Source: Thermococcus indicus | GTDB taxonomy: Archaea > Methanobacteriota_B > Thermococci > Thermococcales > Thermococcaceae | Length of the DNA stretch: 64,000 nt | Assembly (NCBI RefSeq): GCF_006274605.1 | Contig: NZ_CP040846.1 | Location: 806,001 to 870,000 of the forward strand | Direction: 5' to 3' | Shown here: in pieces, positions 47,630 to 59,646 of the stretch | Position numbering within the stretch: the stretch's first letter is position 1 | Layout of the letters: every line of letters starts with the position of its first letter | Program-made: the position numbers and the translations under genes | The notes under the pieces: generated by a model | What the model saw: only the letters and a program-made list of their open reading frames with translations | The model's database searches: none | What the model was told of the DNA's origin: nothing

Positions 47630-48736
47630 ATGAAGGCACCCTTTGTCTACGGGAGGAAAGTGGGCAGGGAACACTTTGCGGATAGAGAGGAAGAGGTTGA
47701 GAGGCTCAAAATAGCCATAATAAGCGGTCAGAACGTTATCATATATTCACCAAGGCGCTATGGGAAGAGTTCCCTCGTCGGCATTGCTCTGGAGGAACTT
47801 GGGGAGAAGGTGTACCCAATAGAAGTCGACTGCTCGGGGGTCCTCACCAAGAAAGAGCTTGCCGAGAGAATAAGCTCGGCAGCGATAAGAACATGGAAAG
47901 GACGGATAGAAGAGTTCCTGAGGAAGTTGTTTAAAACAACAACGCCCAGAATCACCATCGGGAAAAGACTCAGCGTGGAGTTCGTTGTGGGAGAGGAAAA
48001 CACCGCCTTCGAAGAAGCTCTAAAGTTGCCAAAGCGTCTTGCGGAGATCACAGGAAAGAGGGTCGTGGTCGTTTTTGATGAGTTCCAAGAGGTGAGCAAC
48101 CTTGGAAAAGAAGTTCTCCCAAAGATGCGCGCCGAGTTTCAGAAACATAAGGAAGTTACCTATGTCTTTGTGGGGAGCAAGCAGGGTATGATGCGCGAGA
48201 TATTCCAGTCACCCAGCAGTCCCTTCTACAACTTTGGGATGCACATGATTCTCAAAAGAATCCAGGAGGAGAAGTTCAAGCCCTTCATTGAAAACAAATT
48301 CAAAGAGAGCGGGTTTGAGGTTGACGACGAGCTGATGGACTCCGTGCTGAGGATAACCAAAGGCCATCCCCACTACACGCAGATGCTGTGCTACCGACTG
48401 TGGTTAAACGCCCTCCTCTCGAAGAGGGGCAGTATATCCGAGGAAGACCTGGAGAAAGCCCTTGAAGAGATACTCAACGAAACCGCGGAGTTCTTTGAGG
48501 AAATGTGGGACTCCCTGACGATCAACCAGCGGAGGCTCCTCGTTGCGATAGCGCGAAACGAGAGCGACCTTTACTCAAGGGACTTCCTTAACCGATACGG
48601 CTTTGAAAGGGCTTCAACAGTCCAAGCGGCGTTGAGGGCCCTTAAAGAAAAGGAGCTGATAGTGCGGGAAAATGGAAGATACTTGATAGAAAATCCCCTC
48701 TTTGAGCTCTGGATACTTAAGGTAAGCGAGGGTTGA
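47630..48736 (+). CDS. AAA ATPase inside the cas locus
   Basis: The 368-residue protein has Walker A YSPRRYGKSS (39-48), Walker B VVVVFDEFQEVS, and the KGHPHYTQMLC box of archaeal ATPases, then a C-terminal winged helix (YGFERASTVQAALRALKEKELI). It is not part of the standard I-B gene set. It has its own possible promoter in the short AT-rich gap after cas3. It could be a transferred ATPase or an accessory factor. Confidence 0.75.
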   Translation: MKAPFVYGRKVGREHFADREEEVERLKIAIISGQNVIIYSPRRYGKSSLVGIALEELGEKVYPIEVDCSGVLTKKELAERISSAAIRTWKGRIEEFLRKLFKTTTPRITIGKRLSVEFVVGEENTAFEEALKLPKRLAEITGKRVVVVFDEFQEVSNLGKEVLPKMRAEFQKHKEVTYVFVGSKQGMMREIFQSPSSPFYNFGMHMILKRIQEEKFKPFIENKFKESGFEVDDELMDSVLRITKGHPHYTQMLCYRLWLNALLSKRGSISEEDLEKALEEILNETAEFFEEMWDSLTINQRRLLVAIARNESDLYSRDFLNRYGFERASTVQAALRALKEKELIVRENGRYLIENPLFELWILKVSEG

Positions 48737-50245
<1,509 letters not shown>

Positions 50246-50255
50246 GGTGGGGAAG

Positions 50256-50957
50256 ATGGACTACCCAACCGAAATCTCGGAGTTCAACGAGCGGATAAGG
50301 AGCGCCGTCTCGGGAAAACCGCCGCTCGAGAGGAGGATATGGGTGACGTCGCTAAGCCACTGCCTGAGAAAGACGGCCCTTTCAATATACCTCAACACCT
50401 ACAACCCCTCAAAGAGCTGGGAGGCGAGGATAGGCTCGGCACTCCATGGATGGCTCGGCGAGGTCGTTAAGGGGGCGGAGTTTGAGGTTCCCGTGGAGTA
50501 CAAACTCAAAAACGGATGGACCCTCGTCGGAAAGGCGGACGCCGTTAAAGGCGACTACGTTCTGGAGTTCAAGTTCAAGGGCTTCGAGAAGAAGGGGGAT
50601 GCCGAAAGCAAGTCAAGGAACAGGAGAAACCAGGACCTAGACCACGCCGAGCCCTCAAAGGAATGGGTGGAGCAGCTCAACGCGTATCTCGGAATGCTGG
50701 GGAAGGAAAGGGGGTACATATACATCTTCGACAGGAACGGCCTCGAATTCAGGATATTTCCGGTGGACTTCGACGAGAAGCTTTTCAGGAGGTTCATAAA
50801 ACGGGCCGAGCGGGTAATTGAGGCCGTGGAGGAGCTTGAGGCAGGGAAGTTCCCGAAGTGGATAAGCACCGTCGGGAACAAGAGCTGGGTCTGCAACTCG
50901 TGCATTTTCAGGCCGATATGCGCCAGCATCGACCGGGAATGGTTGAAGCCTAAATAA
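50256..50957 (+). CDS. Second Cas4-family nuclease
   Basis: The 233-residue protein has [19 protein letters not shown] (first Cys), the [18 protein letters not shown] active site (D...E-x-K), and the final [13 protein letters not shown], so it belongs to the Cas4/RecB family. A pair of Cas4 proteins flanking Cas1 fits Cas4-1/Cas4-2 systems, in which each defines one spacer end. ATG 50256 has GAGGTGGGGAAG. It converges with cas2 and overlaps it by 8 bp. Confidence 0.85.
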   Translation: MDYPTEISEFNERIRSAVSGKPPLERRIWVTSLSHCLRKTALSIYLNTYNPSKSWEARIGSALHGWLGEVVKGAEFEVPVEYKLKNGWTLVGKADAVKGDYVLEFKFKGFEKKGDAESKSRNRRNQDLDHAEPSKEWVEQLNAYLGMLGKERGYIYIFDRNGLEFRIFPVDFDEKLFRRFIKRAERVIEAVEELEAGKFPKWISTVGNKSWVCNSCIFRPICASIDREWLKPK

Positions 50958-51207
50958 CGTCCCCCATCGGGTTCTTTTCCACCCCCATTACCTCCCTGGC
51001 CGGCATGGAGCGGAGCTTGTAGATGACGACAGAATCCTCTTCATCATCGATCAGCTCCCGGAGGGTGGCCTTTATCCTCTCGAACTCCGCTTTTGTAACT
51101 TCCCCCTCAAAGACGCTGTTCTGAACCCAGTGGAGGTGCTGACGCAGGAACTTCTTGACGTTATTGACGCGCTTCACGTTCACGTCGTAGACTATGACGA
51201 CGTACAT
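50950..51207 (-). CDS. cas2: Cas2 integration partner
   Basis: The 85-residue protein has the ferredoxin-like Cas2 fold: [36 protein letters not shown], with Asp8 of the D-V-N motif, and VVIYKLRSM. It is encoded on the strand opposite to the other cas genes and starts next to the leader, so it must use its own promoter, at about 51220-51270 on the minus strand. No fused domain is present. Confidence 0.96.
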   Translation of the reverse strand: MYVVIVYDVNVKRVNNVKKFLRQHLHWVQNSVFEGEVTKAEFERIKATLRELIDDEEDSVVIYKLRSMPAREVMGVEKNPMGDVI

Positions 51208-51729
51208 GGCACCACCAAAGAGGGTACAGAACCAGGGCTTTTAGGGGTTGCGATTGTGTCGTATCACGTTTAAATACCCAAAATTCACCGAAAATGGGTG
51301 TTTTAGGGACCTATCTAAAAACACCGCCCGCTCAGCGTTCGGGAAGTCTTAAATAACCATGTGTTAGAATGTGCCACATTGTTATTTATTCAGCCAACAA
51401 ATATGACGAAATTTTTTCGGAATGGTCGGATGGGTCAGCAATGCTCCCAAAACTCCCTGCATCCCCATAAAAGAGGACATTCAAGCAGTTAGAGCTGTCT
51501 CGCTCTCGATTCCCTGAAATAAGAGCCTAAGAAGGCCCGGGAAATCACTGAGGGACAAAAACGGCAAGGACCAAAACAAAGCCCTCGCCACTATTATGGG
51601 CACGTATGGCGCCAGGGATGCCCGGATTGAAGACCCCAACATGCTTCAAGAAAACCCCTCCAAAGAAAGGCTTATAAGAACAAACGGGTTTTATTCCTTT
51701 ATAGGGCAAAAGAGGGTAAAAGTCGCCCT
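51208..51729 (+). promoter_or_regulatory. CRISPR leader
   Basis: The 522-bp AT-rich non-coding stretch lies between cas2 and the first repeat. A TATA box GGCTTATAAG (about 51670-51679) sits ~55 bp before repeat 1, so transcription of the array runs rightward. TTAAATAACC and ATTGTTATTTATTC tracts are near 51350-51395. Part of the left end must hold the cas2 promoter in the other direction. Confidence 0.75.
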
Positions 51730-54700
51730 GTTGCAATAAGACTCTAGGAGAATTGAAAGGCAGAAGAACGACTTCTATCACACCAACAACAACGGCGTTG
51801 CAATAAGACTCTAGGAGAATTGAAAGGACGGCAACCCGGAAATGGCAAGGGCTGACGTATGGAGTTGCAATAAGACTCTAGGAGAATTGAAAGACTTGAA
51901 GGCATTTGGTATCAGGGGCCCTCTTGAGGAGTTGCAATAAGACTCTAGGAGAATTGAAAGACATATAGAGTTCTTCTACCTGCCCGCTGGGCACATGGTT
52001 GCAATAAGACTCTAGGAGAATTGAAAGGAAACTGGTGGAGAGGCTGGGGCAACATCTGGATAATGTTGCAATAAGACTCTAGGAGAATTGAAAGACATCG
52101 TCGTGTATCCCTACCAAGCACAGGAGCAGGGTTGCAATAAGACTCTAGGAGAATTGAAAGCTCGATGGATCCGCCGGGAAAAATCGCAGGAATGAGGTTG
52201 CAATAAGACTCTAGGAGAATTGAAAGCTGATTGTCCCTTCATCATATGCCGTAAGATAAGCCAGTTGCAATAAGACTCTAGGAGAATTGAAAGATCCAAA
52301 ATGCTTGATTTTGGTGGCTCTGCGTTCACGTTGCAATAAGACTCTAGGAGAATTGAAAGACGACTCTAATGCCTCGTGAGGTTCTGAAGGAGCACATTGT
52401 TGCAATAAGACTCTAGGAGAATTGAAAGGCCCTCCTCGTCATTCTCATTAGGATAATCACAGGTTGCAATAAGACTCTAGGAGAATTGAAAGACAACCTG
52501 CCAAGCGCGAGCGACCTCAACATTCAGGTTGCAATAAGACTCTAGGAGAATTGAAAGGTAGTAATCCTTAGCCCAAAGCTCAATCTCATAATTCGTTGCA
52601 ATAAGACTCTAGGAGAATTGAAAGATAGCTACCTCCCAGATAAAGTCAAGGTTGCTGGGAGTTGCAATAAGACTCTAGGAGAATTGAAAGATCAATGCCT
52701 TTGTAGCGTACGCACTGACCGACAACGTTGCAATAAGACTCTAGGAGAATTGAAAGATACCTCGCTCTCCTTTTCAGGGGTGTTTGTGAGGGGTTGCAAT
52801 AAGACTCTAGGAGAATTGAAAGAAATGATAAAAATCAAACAAAATCCAAAACACTCCTGTTGCAATAAGACTCTAGGAGAATTGAAAGCTGAAGTCTTTG
52901 TCGAGTGTTAATAAGCCGTGGGCGGTTGCAATAAGACTCTAGGAGAATTGAAAGAGCAATGTTACAATCAAACCTCGTCCTGTCGAGTTAAGTTGCAATA
53001 AGACTCTAGGAGAATTGAAAGGAGGAACTTGATTCTCAGCTCTATTTCTGGTATTTTTAGTTGCAATAAGACTCTAGGAGAATTGAAAGGCCTGAAGTTG
53101 TCGCGCTGTCCATGTTCATAATGAGGTTGCAATAAGACTCTAGGAGAATTGAAAGCATTATGGTAACGGACGTAAGGGACCATGTAATCACCGTTGCAAT
53201 AAGACTCTAGGAGAATTGAAAGGACCTGGTGGTTTTCAGTTTCGCCGCTACAATGTTCGTTGCAATAAGACTCTAGGAGAATTGAAAGCCATATTCGAAG
53301 GGGATAGGGACGTTGTCCTCACGGTTGCAATAAGACTCTAGGAGAATTGAAAGTACACTGTAATGGTACACCTGCTGGACATCCTCGCGGTTGCAATAAG
53401 ACTCTAGGAGAATTGAAAGAAGAAAGTCTCGTTTGAGGGGAGAGTTTGGTTATAGTTGCAATAAGACTCTAGGAGAATTGAAAGAGAAGAGTGTCCCTAT
53501 GGAGATATTGGATTATTCCCAGTTGCAATAAGACTCTAGGAGAATTGAAAGCTCCGCTCCTCGTAGTAGAACGAAGCCAGCACCAATCGTTGCAATAAGA
53601 CTCTAGGAGAATTGAAAGAAGTAGATGCTGATAAACTGGGGCTCCGATATGGATGTTGCAATAAGACTCTAGGAGAATTGAAAGTCATAGTTTCTCTTAT
53701 AGTAACTGGCCCGGCCTCTGGGTTGCAATAAGACTCTAGGAGAATTGAAAGAACGTTGACATATAGCAGGGATGTACTGATGAGCCACGTTGCAATAAGA
53801 CTCTAGGAGAATTGAAAGTTCAACGCGTTCGATAGAAAAGATATGGTTTTCATGGTTGCAATAAGACTCTAGGAGAATTGAAAGAGGATGGTCTGGATGA
53901 ACTGCGGGTTGCTGATGGCCTGTTGCAATAAGACTCTAGGAGAATTGAAAGGTTCTCTACGACGATAAAGAAATCTCCCGCCTTCTCAGTTGCAATAAGA
54001 CTCTAGGAGAATTGAAAGATCGTCATGGATGAAGATTGAGGGGTGAGTGTAAAGTTGCAATAAGACTCTAGGAGAATTGAAAGTTCATTCACAGGCAGTG
54101 CGGAATCCCACCACGTACCGTTGCAATAAGACTCTAGGAGAATTGAAAGCTAGCGGGAGGAGCAACATGAAGAGGAGCAGGAAAGTTGCAATAAGACTCT
54201 AGGAGAATTGAAAGAATTTGGGGCAGGGCTGTCAATGAGGACTTTGATGAGTTGCAATAAGACTCTAGGAGAATTGAAAGTGAGACCCTGGAGGTCAAGC
54301 AGCTCGAAGACGGCAGGGTTGCAATAAGACTCTAGGAGAATTGAAAGTTCGAGATCAAGCACGGGCAACACCTCTCCGCTCCTGTTGCAATAAGACTCTA
54401 GGAGAATTGAAAGATAATCAGGATTCCCCCAAAAACTGGCTCGCCGTGAGTTGCAATAAGACTCTAGGAGAATTGAAAGGCATCGAAACGTACTCGTAAA
54501 ACCTGGCGGATGTGGAGTTGCAATAAGACTCTAGGAGAATTGAAAGCTCATCTTTGTATGCAAGAACCAAGGTAGAGGTGCCGTGTTGCAATAAGACTCT
54601 AGGAGAATTGAAAGGGAGTAAATGCCCCACGGGAGCACGATGTGAGGGTGCGTTGCAATAAGACTCTAGGAGAATTGAAAGATGTAAAGATAGCCTTAGG

Positions 54701-54884
54701 CGCGACCCTCTCCACGGCGTTGCAATAAGACTCTAGGAGAATTGAAAGACGCTCCCCTTCTCCCAAAAGGTAAGCCGGCAGTTTAGTTGCAATAAGACTC
54801 TAGGAGAATTGAAAGTCAGAGGTATGACGTAGTATGGCTCAGCGCCCGTGAGGTGTTGCAATAAGACTCTAGGAGGATTGAAAG
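51730..54884 (+). CRISPR. CRISPR array, 48 repeats and 47 spacers
   Basis: The 30-bp repeat begins GTTGCAATAAG and ends GAATTGAAAG. The last 8 nt ATTGAAAG match the Cas6 tag of Thermococcales, so crRNA is read from the plus strand. I counted 48 repeats with spacers of 34-39 nt, mostly 36-37. The first repeat is 51730-51759. The last (54855-54884) has one change (A to G at repeat position 22), the usual mark of the trailer end. No repeats elsewhere in the window. Confidence 0.99.
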
Positions 54885-54926
54885 AGGAACGTCATGAAGC
54901 CCTTGGTTGCGGTCCTGGCGGTTGCA

Positions 54927-55769
54927 CTACCCCCTCTGCGCAAGCTCCATCTCAAAGACCCTATCGAAAACCGCCTTGTGGTTTCCGAAGGCCTCAAACA
55001 TTCTGCCGGAGTAGTTCTCGGAGGCGGTTTCGAGGAACAGCCGCAGGTTTCTGCTTATCTCGTCGCTCATGGGGACGTGGAGGGGTGAGGGTTCGTAGTA
55101 GTTGAACGCCGCGTGAAGGAGGACTATCATGTCGATCTCGACGCCACGCTCCAGGAGCCTCTTCCTGCCGGCGTCCTTTCTGAGGTCCGTTATCCTGTAG
55201 CCGCTTCTCGTCTGCTCATCGTAGGGCACCCCAATGCCGTAGATGCCCTCCACCCTTGGGTCATAGACAAGGACCTCGGTTCCGCCGACGATGTAGAGCT
55301 TTCCGTCGCGAACCTCAACGACGGTGTTCTCGGTGCTGAGGACCGGCAGACCTTTGGCCATCGCAAGAACCGACATGGTGCTCTTCCCTGTGTGAGGATA
55401 GCCAACGAAGAGCACCGCCTTCCCGTTGGAGGCCATGACGCCTACGGAGTCGGTTATGAACATCCTGCCAGCTTTGGCCGCGGCCCTCGCGGACGCCTGG
55501 AGTATGAAGAAGATGGGCGCCTCGTTTCCGTAGGCGGACGGGACGCGTGATTCTATCTTGTACTCGTCGCGCCCCATGTGGTCATAGACCGCACTGAAGA
55601 CCCTGAACTCGTCGCCCTTAAAGCGCTCCACCACGACGTGAGGCTCTCCTGAGCTCTCCTCGACATCCGGAAGATAACGCCGCGCAAAAACTCCATTGAA
55701 AGCCCTCTCAAAGCCATCATCAAGTTCCCCGCTGAAATGAACGTTCACACCGCCGATTCTCATGCCCAT
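54927..55769 (-). CDS. HPr-kinase-like P-loop protein
   Basis: The 280-residue protein has a P-loop VGYPHTGKST (122-131) behind the HprK-like strands (MASNGKAVLFVG), and LSTENTVVEVRDGKLYIVGGTE. This resembles the C-terminal kinase domain of HprK/P. No HPr or PTS genes are seen, and this group of archaea normally lacks them, so the target is unknown. ATG 55769 follows GGGGGAGCCA; a TTATAAAT box is at 55800-55812. Its stop lies 42 bp after the CRISPR array end. Confidence 0.68.
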   Translation of the reverse strand: MGMRIGGVNVHFSGELDDGFERAFNGVFARRYLPDVEESSGEPHVVVERFKGDEFRVFSAVYDHMGRDEYKIESRVPSAYGNEAPIFFILQASARAAAKAGRMFITDSVGVMASNGKAVLFVGYPHTGKSTMSVLAMAKGLPVLSTENTVVEVRDGKLYIVGGTEVLVYDPRVEGIYGIGVPYDEQTRSGYRITDLRKDAGRKRLLERGVEIDMIVLLHAAFNYYEPSPLHVPMSDEISRNLRLFLETASENYSGRMFEAFGNHKAVFDRVFEMELAQRG

Positions 55770-55930
55770 TGGCTCCCCCGGTATGGGCTGGATGGGGGGA
55801 TTTATAACTTTTCCGTGCGAAGCTGCACCCGCTGAGTGGTGCACATTAACACGGAGATGAAAAAACATCCCGGAAGGAACCCGAAAGAGGAGACAGAACA
55901 CAGACCAAAACGGAGAAAAGAATGGGACCC

Positions 55931-56611
55931 TCACTCGAGGGCCGCGAGGAGCTTCTCCATGAACATCTTCTCGGGATAGGCGCCCTCGAACTGGACCTTG
56001 TCCTCGCCATCGACGATGATGACAATCTTCGGCACGGCCATGACGCTGTACTTGTCGGCCCACTCCGGGTACTCGATGGCCTCGACCATGTCGCCGAGTA
56101 TCTTGCCCTTGCCGGCGTTGGTGTTCTCGATGGCGAACTTGTGGGCCATCCTGACGGCGAGCGGGCAGTACGGGCAGGTCGGGGTGACGAAGACGAGTAT
56201 CCTGACGTCCCTGTCAACCTTCGCGAGCTCTTCCTTGCTCTCCGGCATCAGGTCGGTTGTCGCGTTGCTGACATCGACGATGCTCTCGAGGAAAGCGCCG
56301 AACTCGTGGCCAGCCGGAAGGCCGAAGAACCTGACGCCCATGTCCTTGCCGTCCTGGGTGAGTGTGATGGCCGGGGCGCGGTCGATCCTGTACTGCTCGG
56401 CGAGCTTCCTGCCCTCCTCGGTGTCGAAGTCGTGGAACTCATAGGTGAGCTTGTCGCTGAGCTCGCTGAGCTCCTGAACCAGCCCTTTGAGCTGGTCGCA
56501 GTACTGGCAGTGCTCCTTGCCCGTGAATCCGATAATCTTAACGGGGTTTGTCATCTTGGAAAAGAACTCCTCCCTGATGACCTTCTTATCAGCGTCGCTA
56601 ATCAGTCCCAT
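55931..56611 (-). CDS. pdo: Protein disulfide oxidoreductase Pdo
   Basis: The 226-residue protein has two thioredoxin folds with active sites CQYC (Cys35/38) and CPYC (Cys146/149), and VMAVPKIVI (cis-Pro) after the second. It makes or shuffles disulfides in the cytoplasm and takes part in the thioredoxin-reductase system. I use ATG 56611 (MGLISDADKK); an ATG 56617 is in frame. It is divergent to surR with a SurR operator between. Confidence 0.96.
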   Translation of the reverse strand: MGLISDADKKVIREEFFSKMTNPVKIIGFTGKEHCQYCDQLKGLVQELSELSDKLTYEFHDFDTEEGRKLAEQYRIDRAPAITLTQDGKDMGVRFFGLPAGHEFGAFLESIVDVSNATTDLMPESKEELAKVDRDVRILVFVTPTCPYCPLAVRMAHKFAIENTNAGKGKILGDMVEAIEYPEWADKYSVMAVPKIVIIVDGEDKVQFEGAYPEKMFMEKLLAALE

Positions 56612-56681
56612 CTCCAAACACCTCCATAGCTAAAGGTTTATAACGTTTTGAGCACAATACCACGTGGAGTTTAATCTCCAG

Positions 56682-56698
56682 GTTTGCAACCTAAGGTT
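56682..56698 (+). promoter_or_regulatory. SurR operator GTTn3AACn5GTT
   Basis: GTT TGC AAC CTAAG GTT fits the full SurR consensus, which is known to contain GTTn3AAC and an extended GTTn3AACn5GTT. It lies between the pdo TATA (CGTTATAAACC, about 56636-56645, minus strand) and the surR TATA (CTATATAAGC, about 56708-56717), so SurR can act on both genes. Confidence 0.85.
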
Positions 56699-56747
56699 GA
56701 ATGTTCACTATATAAGCTTTGCGTCACAGATTTGGGTGGTGTGGGTC

Positions 56748-57458
56748 ATGACTGAACCGGACATCTTTTACATCCTGGGGAACAAGGTGAGGCGCGATCT
56801 GCTCAGCCACCTCACCTGCACCGAATGTTACTTCAGCTTCCTGAGCAGCAAGGTTAGCGTTTCTTCGACGGCCGTCGCAAAGCACCTTAAAATCATGGAG
56901 CGCGAGGGTATATTGAAGTCCTACGAGAGGGAGGGTCCGTTCATCGGCCCGGCCAGAAAATACTACGATATAGCCATATCAAAGACGTACGTTGCCACCG
57001 TCACGCCGAACCTGTTCTGGTACCGCGGGCTTGACTTGGGGGGAGAATCCCTGGAGAAAACAAACATAGACCTGTCCCGCATTCCCAAGGATCACGATTC
57101 ACTCCTGGGCATGGTTCACTCATTCCATGAGCTGACTTCGGAGCTTGAAAAGGTTCTCAAAGCCCTTCAGGCGGTTGAGAGCAGGCGCGAGGTGCTCATG
57201 AGGCAGATAAAGGAGCGCTACCTCAAGGAGATCGGCGACATGACCCAGCTCGCGATACTGCACTACATCCTCCTCGTCGGGGAGGCCACCGTTGACGAGC
57301 TCAGCGACAGACTCAACCTCAAGGAGAGGGAAGTCCTGGTCAAGGCCCAGGAGCTGGACAGGTTCGTACCGTTAATAATAAAAGACGGCACCATTAAAAT
57401 TGACGAAGAAAGGCTCAAACAAAAACTTGGCGGTGAAAGCGATGCCAGAGAGGATTAA
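56748..57458 (+). CDS. surR: Sulfur response regulator SurR
   Basis: The 236-residue protein has an ArsR-type winged HTH (VFYILGNKVRR-like start, VSSTAVAKHLKIMEREGIL) and the redox switch CTEC (Cys24/27) in HLTCTECYFSFLSS. The C-terminal half has IGDMTQLAILHYILL and a second HTH-like part. SurR senses elemental sulfur by oxidation of CxxC and switches genes of hydrogen and sulfur metabolism. ATG 56748 has GTGGGTC before it. Confidence 0.95.
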   Translation: MTEPDIFYILGNKVRRDLLSHLTCTECYFSFLSSKVSVSSTAVAKHLKIMEREGILKSYEREGPFIGPARKYYDIAISKTYVATVTPNLFWYRGLDLGGESLEKTNIDLSRIPKDHDSLLGMVHSFHELTSELEKVLKALQAVESRREVLMRQIKERYLKEIGDMTQLAILHYILLVGEATVDELSDRLNLKEREVLVKAQELDRFVPLIIKDGTIKIDEERLKQKLGGESDARED

Positions 57459-57645
57459 AGTCATCGTGAACGAGGACCGGTGCTACCTCTGCGGGGGCTG
57501 CGCCGGTGTCTGCCCCACCCTTGCAATTGAGGTCCACTCCAGCGGCTGGGAGTTCCTCCAGGACAAGTGCATAAGCTGCAGGATATGCATCAGCGCCTGC
57601 CCCGTTGGAGCGCTCAGCGCCGAATCCCTGGAGGTGAGCGAATGA
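57442..57645 (+). CDS. 2x[4Fe-4S] ferredoxin
   Basis: The 67-residue protein has two clusters: [12 protein letters not shown] and [15 protein letters not shown] 57442 follows GGTGAAAGCG, inside the surR end in another frame. The stop overlaps the next ATG as ATGA, so ferredoxin is made with the geranylgeranyl reductase and probably feeds it electrons. Confidence 0.93.
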   Translation: MPERIKVIVNEDRCYLCGGCAGVCPTLAIEVHSSGWEFLQDKCISCRICISACPVGALSAESLEVSE

Positions 57646-58832
57646 AGGAGATGAAATACGACGTCGTCGTTGTCGGCGCCGGAATCGCCGGGCCGATAGT
57701 GGCGAGGAACGTTGCCAAATCAGGTTATTCGGTTCTGCTCATCGATAAGAAGCCCGCCATCGGCACGCCCAAACAGTGCGCCGAGGGCATAAGCATAAAG
57801 GTCTTTGAGAAGTACGATATACCCTACGACAGGCGCTTCATCAACCGCGAGATTTACGGAGCAAAGCTCTACTCGCCAAGCGGCTACGAGCTTGAGCTCC
57901 GCTATAAAGAGGCCAGTGGCGTTATCCTCGAGAGGAAGGTCTTCGACAAGATGCTGGCCTACTACGCGGCGAAGGCCGGCGCCGACGTCCTTGCCAGAAC
58001 CGAGGCGCTGGACGTCATCAGGAAGGACGGGAGGATAGCCGGCATCAAGGCCAAGCACGAGGATGAGACGGTTGAAATTCATGCCGATGTCATAGTCGCG
58101 GCGGACGGTGTGGAGAGCACGATCGCGAGGAAGGCTGGCATAAACACCTATGCTCCCCCGCATGAGTTCGACTCAAGCTACGAGTACGAGATGCTCATCG
58201 AGGGCTACGACCCGGACCTGATACACCTCTGGTTCGGCAACGAGGTTGCCCCGAGGGGCTACGTCTGGGTCTTCCCTAAGGACGAGGACAGGGCCAACGT
58301 CGGAATAGGCATCAACTCAGACAACCCGCAGACTGCCAAGTACTACCTCGACAAGTGGCTGAAGGAGAACAACATCCCCGCGAAGAAAATCCTCGAGGTG
58401 AACGTTGGCGTTGTTCCGGTCGGCGGCTTCGTCAAGGAACTCGTCAAGGACAACGTTCTCGTGGTCGGCGATGCCGCCAGGCAGGTAAACCCGATGCACG
58501 GCGGGGGAATGGCCGAGGCCATGGAGGCCGGAACGATAGCGAGTAAGTGGATAGTCAAGACCCTCGAAGAGGAGAACCTCGCGCTGCTCAGGAACTACAC
58601 GACCGAATGGTGGGAGACCGACGGAGAGAGGCTTCAGAAGGTTCTCAAGGTCAGGAAGGTCACGGAGAAGCTCAGCGACGAGGACCTGGACCTCTTCATC
58701 CAGATACTCAGCGGCGCCGACGCAGAAAAGATAGCGGGCGGCGACTACGGGGAGGTTATCAGGGCGCTCCTCAAGCACCCGAAGGTCATCCTCAGCCCGA
58801 GGAGAATAAAGCTCCTCAGGGAGCTTCTCTGA
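57642..58832 (+). CDS. Geranylgeranyl reductase family flavoprotein
   Basis: The 396-residue flavoprotein has the FAD motif [23 protein letters not shown], the PKQCAEGIS loop typical of digeranylgeranylglycerophospholipid reductase, [16 protein letters not shown], and [18 protein letters not shown]. It saturates archaeal lipid side chains at the membrane. It is translationally coupled to the ferredoxin. The convergent gene 58816-59616 overlaps by 17 bp. Confidence 0.93.
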   Translation: MKEMKYDVVVVGAGIAGPIVARNVAKSGYSVLLIDKKPAIGTPKQCAEGISIKVFEKYDIPYDRRFINREIYGAKLYSPSGYELELRYKEASGVILERKVFDKMLAYYAAKAGADVLARTEALDVIRKDGRIAGIKAKHEDETVEIHADVIVAADGVESTIARKAGINTYAPPHEFDSSYEYEMLIEGYDPDLIHLWFGNEVAPRGYVWVFPKDEDRANVGIGINSDNPQTAKYYLDKWLKENNIPAKKILEVNVGVVPVGGFVKELVKDNVLVVGDAARQVNPMHGGGMAEAMEAGTIASKWIVKTLEEENLALLRNYTTEWWETDGERLQKVLKVRKVTEKLSDEDLDLFIQILSGADAEKIAGGDYGEVIRALLKHPKVILSPRRIKLLRELL

Positions 58833-59616
58833 GCCTGAATCCCTTTCCCTTCTTCCTTGAAAACACCACTATTTCTCTCGCTTTCCCGATGCTCAGGCTT
58901 CCCCAGGGGGAGTGTAGGTCTTTGGAGTTCTCGATGAAGTAGTAAAGCTCCACGTCGCCGGAAACTGTTTTTCTAAAGGCCAAAACGTCTGGGAGCTCGG
59001 CTATCTCCTCACAGGTTCCGTCAGAGCATTCCAATGGCTCTCCGTCGAGTCCCTCGCCAAGCTCAAGGGCGAGAAGCCAGGCAGTTTCATCGATCGAAGC
59101 AGGGTATAGCGTGTAGAGCCTCCTGACGGCCTTCAAGAGAACGGGAAAGCGCCTGTCTCCCTTGTCTATCCCGTAGCCGATGCTCCTCAGCGGATCCCTG
59201 ACTGGCCTCCCATGGAGGGCGTTTCTGAGCTGGACGACGCGGTTGGCCCAGACCATCGTCGGTTTCGGTTCGCTGAGGAGTGAGAAGCGCCTGTCAATGG
59301 AAAAGCCCCTCTCAGGATTCAGTTCCCTGAGAGGAGAAAGCCAGAGGTCAAGTTCTGGTTCGCTGACCAGGAGGTGGCCGGCTTTGAGGACGTCGAGCCC
59401 CTCAAGGAACAGCCGGTAGGAGCCCTCGATGATATCGTCCCGTCCAAGGGGGAAAGCGTAGAGGCTCGCGTCAGCCAAACCGAGGACGAACGTCGACTGA
59501 ACCTCAAGAAGGCTCGCCAGGGTTACCTCGTCCAGCCTAACCTCATCCCTCAATCTCTCCAGGAACTCGCGGGCATTGTCGAGCAGAACTTTGGCGGTCC
59601 TTTCCCACTCCTCCAT
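58816..59616 (-). CDS. Hypothetical 266-residue protein
   Basis: The N-terminal helices ([27 protein letters not shown]) are followed by a mixed fold with [22 protein letters not shown] and [10 protein letters not shown]. It has no signal peptide. The CSDGTC segment near residue 200 is the only Cys pair. I do not recognise the family. Confidence 0.75.
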   Translation of the reverse strand: MEEWERTAKVLLDNAREFLERLRDEVRLDEVTLASLLEVQSTFVLGLADASLYAFPLGRDDIIEGSYRLFLEGLDVLKAGHLLVSEPELDLWLSPLRELNPERGFSIDRRFSLLSEPKPTMVWANRVVQLRNALHGRPVRDPLRSIGYGIDKGDRRFPVLLKAVRRLYTLYPASIDETAWLLALELGEGLDGEPLECSDGTCEEIAELPDVLAFRKTVSGDVELYYFIENSKDLHSPWGSLSIGKAREIVVFSRKKGKGFRLREAP

Positions 59617-59646
59617 GGTAAGAACTCCGCAAAAGGGAAGATAAGG

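Noticed and set aside
51545-51781. Minus ORF running from the leader into the first repeats
   Set aside because: It ends within repeats and shows no protein-like features; the region is a leader.
52111-54630. ORFs within the CRISPR array (repeating SPRVLLQ or NKTLGELK)
   Set aside because: They are translations of the repeat unit, not genes.
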